The translations under genes were made by a program, and so were the position numbers. Shown here piece by piece: positions 20,260 to 30,084 of a stretch of 64,000 bases of DNA. The notes beneath the pieces were generated by a model. That model did not search any database and had not been told where the DNA came from. It saw nothing but the letters and a program-made list of their open reading frames with translations. The stretch is taken from contig NKYR01000004.1 in NCBI GenBank assembly GCA_003184365.1, positions 124,001 to 188,000 of the forward strand. The letters are read 5' to 3'. Positions within the stretch are counted from its first letter, which is position 1. Each line of letters opens with the position of its first letter. This DNA is from Evernia prunastri. Lineage: Eukaryota > Ascomycota > Lecanoromycetes > Lecanorales > Parmeliaceae.

Positions 20260-23200
20260 ATGCCTCGCAATAAGGTGTCAAATGATTTAGACCATGTGAG
20301 ACAGGATCCAAAGCCCACAAAGGTCCCAAAAGAACCTCCCCCAAAGCCATGGCCATTGCCTAAGTTCATCCCTACGAAAATCGCCAAGCCATATTCTGAT
20401 GGCCAGGGTCAATTGCCAGCTACCGTTGCTCCCAATAATCCCTATGCTATTTTCAGCTTGTTTTTTAGCGAAGAGACTCTAAAAGTACTCGTGCAGCATA
20501 CAAATGAGTATGCTTTCTTGTATCCAGGGCCTGAAAAGCCTGAGACACGTACTTGGTTCCCCACTACAGTCAAAGAATTTCGAGCCTACTTAGGGGTGTC
20601 CATTTGGATGGGTCTACATTCGGAGTCTGGTATCAAAGAATTCTGGAATACGGATCCTCTTAAGGGAGCCGTTCATGAGCAGATTTTGAAGCATATTAGT
20701 CTCAAAAGGTGGCAACAAATAGACAGATTTCTTCATGTCTCAAAGCCCATATCCCCTGGTCAAAAGGAAAGCACATTTGACAAATTGGAACCCCTAAGCG
20801 ATACGCTTCGACAGACCTTCAAAAAGTACTGGAAAGCGGGCACACATCTAGCTGTTGATGAGACAATACAGCGATATATGGGACGTGCCAAAGAGATTGT
20901 GAATATTCCCAGCAAACCAACACCAGAGGGCTTCAAGACTTGGGTTCTGGCCAATCAGGGCTATGTATTAGACTGGATGTATCATGCCAAGGGTCAGAAA
21001 AGGGGCGAGGGACCCCAGGATTTGGACGATTATTGAACTGATGACTTGGAATTCAATCGAACTCAGGCTGTTGTTCTAGACTTGGTGACTCAGGACGATA
21101 TTGCTAGAGATTATTTCCATATTCTATGACTAGACAACCTGTTCTCGGAAGGTCGATTGTTCTCACAGCTTGATTATGAAGGATTCGGAGCAGCTGAGAC
21201 TGTGCGTGTCACAACTACGAAAAGCGAGGATCTAGAGGTCACGGAGGGTACCAAGGCACAACGGGAACAGGCAGAGCCACGTCGAGGCCTGGAAGAGAGG
21301 ATTCTGGAGCTCAGAACCAAGTGGAACTCGGCTCTGGAATGGGGCAAATTGTATGGGAGTCTATCAGAGGATGGGAAAGTCATGCAATTTGGCTGGAAAG
21401 ACCAAAATGTGGTGTTATTTATGACCACTGTCTCAAATGGTCAGAAAACAGTGAAACGTCTCCGTCGAAGACCAGCAANATCAGGGCTATGTATTAGACT
21501 GGATGTATCATGCCAAGGGTCAGAAAAGGGGCGAGGGACCCCAGGATTTGGACGATTATTGAACTGATGACTTGGGATTCAATCGAACTCAGGCTGTTGT
21601 TCTAGACTTGGTGACTCAGGACGATATTGCTAGAGATTATTTCCATATTCTATGACTAGACAACCTGTTCTCGGAAGGTCGATTGTTCTCACAGCTTGAT
21701 TATGAAGGATTCGGAGCAGNGAGGGTACCAAGGCACAACGGGAACAGGCAGAGCCACGTCGAGGCCTGGAAGAGAGGATTCTGGAGCTCAGAACCAAGTG
21801 GAACTCGGCTCTGGAATGGGGCAAATTGTATGGGAGTCTATCAGAGGATGGGAAAGTCATGCAATTTGGCTGGAAAGACCAAAATGTGGTGTTATTTATG
21901 ACCACTGTCTCAAATGGTCAGAAAACAGTGAAACGTCTCCGTCGAAGACCAGCAAAAACAGCCACAAATGCACGTACTTCTAGAGCTATGTTTGGAGATC
22001 AGGCCCGAAAAGAGCTTCCTATCCCCGAGTTTATTAACATGTATAATCATTACATGAACGGGGTTGACAATGCGGATCAATTGCGTTGTTATTACAATAC
22101 ACAACGAGTACATTTCAAGAACTGGAAGCCACTGTGGCATTTTCTATTGGATACCACCGTCGTCAACAGCTATAAAATAGCTCATTGTACTCCGGAGAGA
22201 CCCCGTGCTGAGTCCTGGGAGCACCGGAGTCACAGGGAGTTCCGTGTCAAACTTTCCAATCAATTATTCGAAAATTCTGAGCGATTAACAGGTCTTCCCA
22301 GCTCAGTCAAAGAGTCTCTGTCAACACGAGTACATCCGGCACCCGCTCGTGACCATGGTAGGCTAGAACGTATGGGGGACAAGCCTAAATACTGCGTACC
22401 ATGCTCATATGTGGGGAGAAAAGTACCAAATCCAGCCAAAATTAGGAAGCCATTATTGGAATTATCAAATAATTCAGTCAGACCACGGGATTTGGACAAA
22501 AGGAAACGGCGACAGCGAGCCCCTAGAAGTATTCATAGCTGTAAACTATGTGATATTCATATATGTAATCATATTGCGTGTTGGAAGGAGCATTTGGAAG
22601 CAATACCATGTANGAAAGACCAGAATGTGGTGTTATTTATGACCACTGTCTCAAATGGTCAGAAAACAGTGAAACGTCTCCGTCGAAGACCAGCAAAAAC
22701 AGCCACAAATGCACGTACTTCTAGAGCTATGTTTGGAGATCAGGCCCGAAAAGAGCTTCCTATCCCCGAGTTTATTAACATGTATAATCATTACATGAAC
22801 GGGGTTGACAATGCGGATCAATTGCGTTGTTATTACAATACACAACGAGTACATTTCAAGAACTGGAAGCCACTGTGGCATTTTCTATTGAATACCACCG
22901 TCGTCAACAGCTATAAAATAGCTCATTGTACTCCGGAGAGACCCCGTGCTGAGTCCTGGGAGCACCGGAGTCACAGGGAGTTCCGTGTCAAACTTTCCAA
23001 TCAATTATTCGAAAATTCTAAGCGATTAACAGGTCTTCCCAGCTCAGTCAAAGAGTCTCTGTCAACACGAGTACATCCGGCACCCGCTCGTGACCATGGT
23101 AGGCTAGAACGTATGGGGGACAAGCCTAAATACTGCGTACCATGCTCATATGTGGGGAGAAAAGTACCAAATCCAGCCAAAATTAGGAAGCCATTATTGG

Positions 23201-23358
23201 AATTATCAAATAATTCAGTCAGACCACGGGATTTGGACAAAAGGAAACGGCGACAGCGAGCCCCTAGAAGTATTCATAGCTGTAAACTATGTGATATTCA
23301 TATATGTAATCATATTGCGTGTTGGAAGGAGCATTTGGAAGCAATACCATGTACATAG
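20260..23358 (+). pseudogene. piggyBac-family transposase, two in-frame TGA codons, assembly-duplicated
   Basis: The first block (20260-21036) encodes the N-terminal part, with the first catalytic Asp in VDETIQRYMG. In-frame TGA codons stand at 21034-21036 and 21127-21129, each where a Trp codon would differ by one base. The frame then reopens with LDNLFS (second Asp), and NGVDNADQ (third Asp) follows downstream. The C terminus is Cys/His-rich (CVPCSY, CKLCDIHICNH), like the zinc-binding tail of piggyBac transposases. Single Ns at 21479, 21720 and 22613 join blocks that repeat each other at constant offsets (526, 477 and 741 bp). The real frame would be about 626 codons rather than the longer apparent one. 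The change TGG to TGA is CpA to TpA on the other strand, compatible with RIP. Probably non-autonomous unless the TGAs are errors. Confidence 0.8.
20954..23351. other. Contig-overlap artefact within the transposon (single-N joins)
   Basis: 21480-21719 repeats 20954-21193; 21721-21955 repeats 21244-21478; 22614-23351 repeats 21873-22610. Each repeat begins directly after a single N, has no indels and differs at only a few bases. This is what unmerged, overlapping contig ends look like. The rare mismatches suggest reads from more than one genomic copy. Confidence 0.85.
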
Positions 23359-23381
23359 ATTTTTGGTGGGGGATGCCAAGA

Positions 23382-23411
23382 CATTTTGTGCCCACGGCGC
23401 CAATCCGTGGG
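23382..23411 (-). repeat. Right terminal inverted repeat of the piggyBac-like element
   Basis: The reverse complement reads CCCACGGATTGGC, a short spacer, then GGGCACAAAAT. This mirrors the left end. The direct repeat ATAG follows immediately. Confidence 0.8.
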
Positions 23412-23415
23412 ATAG

Positions 23416-24948
23416 TCATATCTTACCCCAAGACCCGCATTGGAGCAACCAAATGCAAGCTAATGCCGCTAACACGCAAAAAAACAGATGGCGCGGTCTT
23501 CCACTCAAGCCAACAGCCCTGCCCGGCTCCCAAGAGAACAGCACAAGCTCCCGAGCGAATCAACGTGAATGTTTCGATCCTGACTGTCGAACTGGATAAT
23601 CTCAATACGCTTACAAAGACCAATGGGCATGTGAAAAACTCTTGGGTTATCTGCAAGGCCTTAAACACAATTTGCCGGACACTCGATATAGCACTTTCCG
23701 GCGACGGCTTCGTCGGTGAGATGCAACAGCTAGAGTACTACGCTCTTCGCACTGATCAAGGGCCAAGGCAATTCACGGGCAAAAGGAAGATAGCATAAAG
23801 CGTTCGAGGCATCATACGCTGCGTCAGGTATGGAAGACACAGGGCAGACGTCTAGTCCTTCGTGGAGAGACTTTAGCGGTGTCAAGCTGATACCGGACTC
23901 ATGACCGGATCCGGAGGGGCCTTACCACGCCGGTCGAGGCCGGAGTATCGACCTGCTTCAGCTTGCGTCCAGTGTGAGCATATATCACAGCAAGTGGACG
24001 ACTCAATATGAAAGCTAACATTCTCAAGGCTGGCCATCGACGCCGAAAACCTCGTCTTCGTACTGCTCCCATGAATTCCCACGAATTCCCCCTGCACCGG
24101 GATTGTTAGATGTAATACTTCTTTAGACAGAGCTATGGCTGGTGCCTGGCAATTGTCTAGTAGACCCAGATGCCGAATGGTAACATGGATAAGTCCTATT
24201 TATAGCATACGACAACGGCCGGGAAAGTATGAATGGATCCCCAAATGCAGACTAGCCTCTCCTTCGACCTCGATCATACGACTACCAACAACATGGAACC
24301 ACCCTCTGTTACAGGTACGAGCGAGAGTTCTGTGGCTGCAGCGCTATTGATTTTTGATATTTAGCCTAGTGATTAGAGGAACCTTTGAATGAAATCTTGA
24401 GATTTCATTAAAGAGTGAGTTTGCACGTTGGTCATAACCTAGAGCTGCAAAAGAGTGGGACGTCGAAATTCGGCTGTGCGCTCTAAGGTAAGATACGTCT
24501 AGTAATGAAAATGCGAACGGCACAGCAGAAAGAACATTCCGCACCCACCTTACCATCAGGCATCAGTGCTTTGATCTTTAAGCACTGTGAGTGTGCTCTC
24601 GGCTTCTAGACTCAATTATAACTCCGAGAAAGGCGGCGAAGAAGGCACAGCCAGCTGATTACTTAAACATACGTTCTGAAACACCAACTTTGCTTTATCT
24701 CCGCAGCATGTGACCGAAAAGGCCGACGCCTCTACCTTGATTTTTAACTGTCACGAACATGTTGGCTTCATGCAAAGGCAAGTCAGGGAAAGATAAAAGC
24801 ATGCTTTGTCTCTTTCCTTCTTTACCATCATTACACATTTTCAATCCTCGCTCCCGAATGACTTAGAAAGTATTCAAACACCCTCCTTTCTCTGCTCACA
24901 GACTATCCATTCAAAAGCTTCATTAACAACTTTTCCTAATCAAAAACA
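23416..24948. other. Intergenic between transposon and cupin gene
   Basis: About 1.5 kb. The tail of a plus-strand frame (to 23798) reads NGHVKNSWVICKALNTIC and might be a gene remnant, but no family is recognised. The rest shows no supported gene. The region just before 24949 is pyrimidine-rich (24800-24930), typical of a fungal core promoter for the cupin gene. Confidence 0.45.
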
Positions 24949-25470
24949 ATGTCGTCGACTCTACTTGCCCCTCCTCGCGTCGTTACGGCATCTCACTCCC
25001 CCAATGGCACTTCCATCATTAGCTCCGATGGTCTAGCCACACCGTTCTTCCCATTCGGAAAAAACAACAGTTCTTTCGTCAACATCCATTCTGCAGACCA
25101 ATTGCCCGTCTCTAATACCACTCCCGTTTCCTCCGCCCTTGCAAATACCGTTCCTCGTGCACCTGCAGCTGGCGTTATGTTCACTACCACTGACTTCCAA
25201 CCTGGCGGGGGAAGCCCTATGCATCGAACACTCAGCCTGGACTACGCAGTAGTGCTATCTGGGGAGATCACGATGAAGCTCGACGGCGGAGATGAGACGA
25301 TCATAAAATCCGGGGACTACATCCTGCAACAAGGGACCATGCACCAGTGGTATAACCATACGAAGGAACCCTGCCGAATCCTGGTCGTATTGGTGGGAAG
25401 CGAGAAGGTGGTCACAGAAGATGGCAAGGAATTGGAGGCGTACTTTCCGCCACCAGCGAAGAAGGATTGA
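24949..25470 (+). CDS. Small cupin-domain protein
   Basis: Intronless, 173 residues. It has a single cupin fold: first motif around GGGSPMHRTLSLDYAVVLSGE (about residues 84-104), second motif GDYILQQGTMHQWYN (about 123-137). The His residues at metal-ligand positions are present, though the first motif lacks the full HxH, so metal binding is plausible but not assured. Such small cupins occur in fungal polyketide clusters as dehydratases or isomerases, and also as general enzymes. It has no signal peptide and is expected in the cytosol. It lies about 4.8 kb past the membrane-protein gene, separated by a transposon, so it may be a displaced member of the PKS-NRPS cluster. ATG context (AAAACAATG) is good. 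An AT-rich block starts about 150 bp downstream. Confidence 0.88.
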   Translation: MSSTLLAPPRVVTASHSPNGTSIISSDGLATPFFPFGKNNSSFVNIHSADQLPVSNTTPVSSALANTVPRAPAAGVMFTTTDFQPGGGSPMHRTLSLDYAVVLSGEITMKLDGGDETIIKSGDYILQQGTMHQWYNHTKEPCRILVVLVGSEKVVTEDGKELEAYFPPPAKKD

Positions 25471-25953
25471 TGAATGGGTGGATCACGAGTTGGAATTCGG
25501 TCTTGATTTTTGCGAAGTTCTCTACATTTCATATCATGGTCATAGCTTGGAAAGCGCACCCTTCAAAAATCTAGGGATTTCTTGGCACTCGAACTCGACC
25601 CCCTACGGTGTCTTATGATGACTGATGCTATCTAACTCTTTTTTTTTGAAGGGTGCGCTATTAAATCAGTATACAATAAATCTTGGCTATGAGTTAGAAC
25701 GAATATCTGGTTTTAACGAATATCTCGCTTAAAATCGATTAGTTTTAATATAAAATAGCGAATACTTGTCAACTACGAATTCGTTACTCTCAGATATTTT
25801 TAATATAGTTCGTTATAGATATATCGTCGTTATTAGCAGTGTCAACGAAGACAGTCGTAAAGGTCTGTCAAGAAACATGTGAAGCGAAAGCAGGCTAAGC
25901 AGACTAAGTAGACTGCTGAAGATTAACTATCGTGGCAGATACTATTATTAGAG

Positions 25954-25976
25954 AATATATATATATATATATATAT
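25954..25976. repeat. (AT)n microsatellite
   Basis: A run of alternating A and T of about 23 bases inside the AT-rich block. Confidence 0.9.
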
Positions 25977-27517
25977 TCTTTCTTCGATTACTCTCTTTCG
26001 ATTATCAAAAATTAATATTTTTTATAAATTAAATATAATTATTATATTTTAACGAGTTATTTAAGATTATAGTATTCGTTATATTAAGACTTTTAAAAAA
26101 CTATCTTAGCGAACTTTGCTGAATAGAAGTTATCGTATATATATTGTATATATACGAAGTTTTTTTCAAAACGTATTAAAATAAGATTTTATCTAAAGGC
26201 GATGAAGAATTTAATACGTTTCTTTAAGATTACGATTAAAACTATATATACTGTTGCGGCTATGTCTGCGGCTATGCCTGCCGCAGAAGCCTTCAGCAGA
26301 CCTGTTAGATCAGGAGAGGCAGGAGAAGCCAGGCTATGCTAGTACTAGCCTCTTCGTAGAAATCTCTACTTAAGCAGTCACTTTCTAGATAGATTAATCA
26401 AGCTTTTATCACTTCACGTTCTTTATAGATGTATCGCATCAAATAATAACAACATTACTATAGCTTGTCAAGAGTGTCGTCTTTATTAATAGATTCTTTA
26501 GATTATTATTAATTTATTAGTTACTAATTGCTTTGATTGCTTTCGCTTTACACTTTAACGTAGTCATCATAACTTTATTAAGCTCATTATCTAAGTCGAA
26601 TATACGTATATAGCTTATCAACGATCTCGTTAGAATAGTCTTTTAGCTTAACGTCTTTATTAACGTTATTAATAAAACTTATCTATACAAGATATCTTAA
26701 GAGACTAATCTTATTACTGTAGAACCGACCTAATAAAACTTATTACCGACGATATATAGTATTTATCTGATATATAGCTTAGTTATGAAACGGTCTGAAG
26801 ATCGTCTGAAGACGATTGAAAGACTATATCTATATATTTATGTAGATATTCAGACGATCTTCTAATCGTTTTTCAGCTGTCTTCAGACGATTTATATATC
26901 GATTAAGACTAGTAGAAAATGATCGTCGTCGCTAAAACTTAAGACGATTTTAGATAATAATATTAGAACGATATGAAGACGATATGAAGATAGCTGAATA
27001 GTCGCTGTTATAAGATATAGTTATTAGTCTATTCTAATATGAAAGTCTTTCGCATATTTTATAAATATATTACTTCTCAAATGCATTTCAGTATATAATT
27101 ATTCATTTTCTCTCTTAATTAGTTAGACTCTTTCGATATCTTAATCATATAGAGACTTTTATCTTTCAGCATAGATAATTTATATATATGCTACTGAGTA
27201 TCTTTACGCGTAAACACGAATAAATCTAATAATAAATTTATTACAATATCGCTCTCTTTTATTTAGATCGATAAAACGTAAACGATAAGAAAAATATACT
27301 TTCTTTGTTAATAAATATAAGAGAAACACTAACTTATTTAATCTCTAAGATCTTCTATACGAATATAATTATTAACGTTATAAATATATCGCTTATTATT
27401 TCTACGAAAGTTTTTAGTAGTATATTTAAAGATAAGTACTTACACGTCTGTGAATACGATTCTTCAATATTATTTCAAGAATTTAATATCAAAGTTCAAT
27501 ACATATATCTTATAATC

Positions 27518-28225
27518 TTACCCCTGCCCAGGCAGGGAACTTATATGACGGCAGGTTCGACCACCACAAGATGCTGAGGAAGGCTGAGAGCTCGGTCGCG
27601 GTCCAAATAAGAAGCGACAAAATCGGGCTTAACGCATTCCTCAATAGGATAAAGGTTCCGGGTATCGACCCCGACTGCAGGTGCGGATGGAGAAGACAGG
27701 ATGTCAAGCACATCCTCCTCTTCTGTCCGAGATCGCGGGAGGATAGACCACGGCTACTTGCGGAAGCAGGTACCAGGGACTTCCAGACAATGCTAACCAC
27801 GACTAAAGGGATCCGGGCAGCGGCAAGGTGGATGGTCAACTCCGGCTGGCTGAGTAGCTTCGAGTTGGCCAGCCAACAACTCCAACGGTCAAGGCTACCC
27901 CTCGGGGTAGAGGAGACCATCAAGCCTAAAAAGGGCGCACGAAGAAGGGATCACACCTGCCTCTAAAGGGTGGGTGTGATCTAGGATATAAATGCAAGGA
28001 TCAGAAGAGCTGGCGCAAGAAGTAGAAAGATGCGCGGTGGTGTATTAGAGCTCCTAGAGAGCACAGCGGAAAGAAGAGCGTATAGTTTAGTTGAAGTTTT
28101 TGTCCAGAGGTTCGCCCTCAGGTTTCTTCAACGCCCAGCTTTGCTGGTTTAGCGTTAAGGTCACCCTCATTAGCTTATATCAGATAGCTAGCATAGGCGT
28201 ATAAAACAATCAATCAATCAATATC
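27518..28225 (+). mobile_element. 5'-truncated non-LTR retrotransposon (LINE, Tad/I-like) 3' end
   Basis: A sharp switch from AT-rich to balanced sequence at about 27518 and back at about 28225. The block carries the end of an open frame with a CxCG...H...C zinc motif and finishes in a short tandem tail of CAAT units (28207-28223), typical of fungal Tad1-type LINE 3' ends. The 5' truncation is typical of incomplete target-primed reverse transcription. The lack of RIP-like bias suggests it inserted after the surrounding block was mutated. Confidence 0.65.
27571..27966 (+). pseudogene. C-terminal fragment of LINE ORF2 (zinc-binding tail)
   Basis: About 130 codons, open at the 5' side without a credible start and ending in TAA. 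CRCGWRRQDVKHILLFC (CxC, then H and C) matches the Cys/His knuckle at the C terminus of many fungal reverse-transcriptase/RNase H polyproteins. The reverse transcriptase itself is absent because of 5' truncation. No function is expected. Confidence 0.6.
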
Positions 28226-28850
28226 TATTGCTTTTATTTTTACTTTATAAAATAAAATACTATATTTCTTTATAATTACTCTTACATTACTACTAAGACG
28301 TTTTATTTACTTCTTATTATTTCGTAGAAGTATAATCTCCTTCTCGTCAGATGTTATAATATAGATATCGTCGCTTTTCAACCTTCTAGTCGTTCTAATT
28401 AATTTTCTTATAACGTTATCGACAAATTTAAAAAGTTTCTTTTCGTACGAATTTCGTCGAATTCGCACGATTAGCACGATTTAGTTTATTTAGCAGACTT
28501 TGTCTATATTTAATTCTTTTCGTTAGTTTCGTTAGTTTAGTAATTAACACTTGCAGTTCGCAAAGTTCGCACACTCACTTTACGCAATTTTTCTCAAGCT
28601 ATCTTTTAATTATATTGAGTTATTATAGAATGCGACGACACATATGAAATATATGCGCATTATTCTCGCGAGGTATACGTATTACCTCCGCGAGAAAATC
28701 GTCTAAATCGTGTAAATCTAAAATCTATTTTAATGTGATGTGAATATTCGTCGTCGTAATATCTTATCGTTGTCGACGTCGATTATTGAAAATCAAAATC
28801 TATAGAACTAAAAATTATTTATAGAATTAAATTTTGCTGAAAATTCTGAA

Positions 28851-28971
28851 GTTGCGAATCTAACGAAAATCGTGCTGAAATTTTGTATTAGTTGCGAATC
28901 TAACGAAAGTCGTGTTGAAATTTTGTATTAGTTGCGAATCTAACGAAAATCGTGCTGAAATTTATTTGAGT
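28851..28971. repeat. 40-bp tandem repeat, three copies
   Basis: Units start at 28851, 28891 and 28931, each opening GTTGCGAATCTAACGAAA. The copies differ at only two or three positions. An inverted, diverged echo (TTTTCGTTAGTTTCG) follows near 28994. The repeat lies in AT-rich DNA with no coding context. Confidence 0.85.
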
Positions 28972-30084
28972 TGCTAACTATGCGAAAAGCACTATTTTCG
29001 TTAGTTTCGTAGAGTTAGTAATTTCAAATTCAGCAGAAACTTTTCAGATTTGCCGATGGTTTATATTCTTAATATATTTATTAATTATTGTAATTATCTT
29101 CACAAAACTCTTCTCTTTCATCGCTTTATTCGTCGCATCATCTTATAGCTTAACTATAATTTCGTTCTCTTTATTATATTATTTCTGAATTTATTTTGAA
29201 ATCGCGGAAAATAGAAGAAAGAGTGATATATCGTTTATTAAGCGACTTAGCACACTAACGTAGATAATAGAAGAAACGATATTCGTGCTAACTGTCTGAT
29301 ATTTGATATAAATAATCTTTTTATTTATATGAAAATCTCTTTAATTCGATTCGAATATTAATTTACGTATCTCGTCGAGTATTATTTGCAACTTAAATTT
29401 CTTAGTCGTTCTTTCTATAAATATAGTCATCGCTCTTAAAGCGATGAATATCTCGTTATTCAATAATTTATGATTCTTCTATATAAGCTTAAATATAATA
29501 TCGATAGATAACTTAAACATAGTTGTCTGCTCTCGATATTCTTGATGCCCATGATTTCATTGAGATCAGCTGATCTTTCTCGACATGACTATAAGAGTAT
29601 GGACGTCCCTTGCAGTCAATTGGAAGAGGTACTGATCTTACTAAGTCTCTGAATATATTTATCTACTTTCTACAGCGCAATTGTGTGATTCGAGCGTTGC
29701 GAGAAAGTTTTTCAATCCTAACTACTTTATGGGCCAAGGCAGGTTTTTAGAAACGGTTTAGACATGGTTCACACATGATTATTAAGCAGAAACAGTGGTA
29801 ATTTTGTACGTGGTTTAGATTACGAGATGATTTCGGTTTTCTACCATTGATAATTTCGGTCTATGATAATACGTATTCTTGAAATCTTAGCGTGTATTCA
29901 AAGTTTCCAGGGTCCACCTAACCTAAGAAGTCCCACCAGCCCCCGGATACGTGTACAGCCTAGTCCTGTTTCAATACACCACCTCAGCTGCCCCGCTCTT
30001 TGTTTAATTACCGTCTCTGTCACTTTACACCAGGCTGACGCCTAAAGTCCTGATATCTCGCAGGTCTCGGTGCCAACACCTAAT

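Larger units (their letters stand above)
20141..23415 (+). mobile_element. piggyBac-like DNA transposon with TIRs and 4-bp ATAG target duplication
   Basis: The element runs from 20145 to 23411, with ATAG directly repeated on both sides (20141-20144 and 23412-23415). Its ends are inverted repeats: CCCACGGATTGGC then GGGCACAAAAT on the left, and the reverse complement (ATTTTGTGCCC...GCCAATCCGTGGG) on the right. Inside is a piggyBac-family (DDE_Tnp_1_7-like) transposase frame with stops. After removal of contig overlaps the element would be about 2.05 kb. piggyBac normally duplicates TTAA, so ATAG is odd. It sits 24 bp past the stop of the membrane-protein gene. Confidence 0.8.
25640..29870. repeat. 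AT-rich RIP-like block
   Basis: About 4.2 kb of strongly AT-rich DNA with abundant TpA, no ORFs and few CpA/TpG steps, the look of old transposon sequence degraded by RIP. Small less-biased islands are embedded at about 25860-25935 and 26245-26400, and a clear LINE fragment at about 27518-28225. No gene of its own is supported. Confidence 0.75.

Noticed and set aside
21826..23358. Long open frame encoding a protein with two near-identical halves (transposase duplication).
   Set aside because: The second half starts directly after a single N and repeats the first at constant offset; it is explained by unmerged contig ends, not a real duplicated protein.
28851..28971. CRISPR-like array.
   Set aside because: Units are contiguous without spacers, only three copies, in a fungal AT-rich block.
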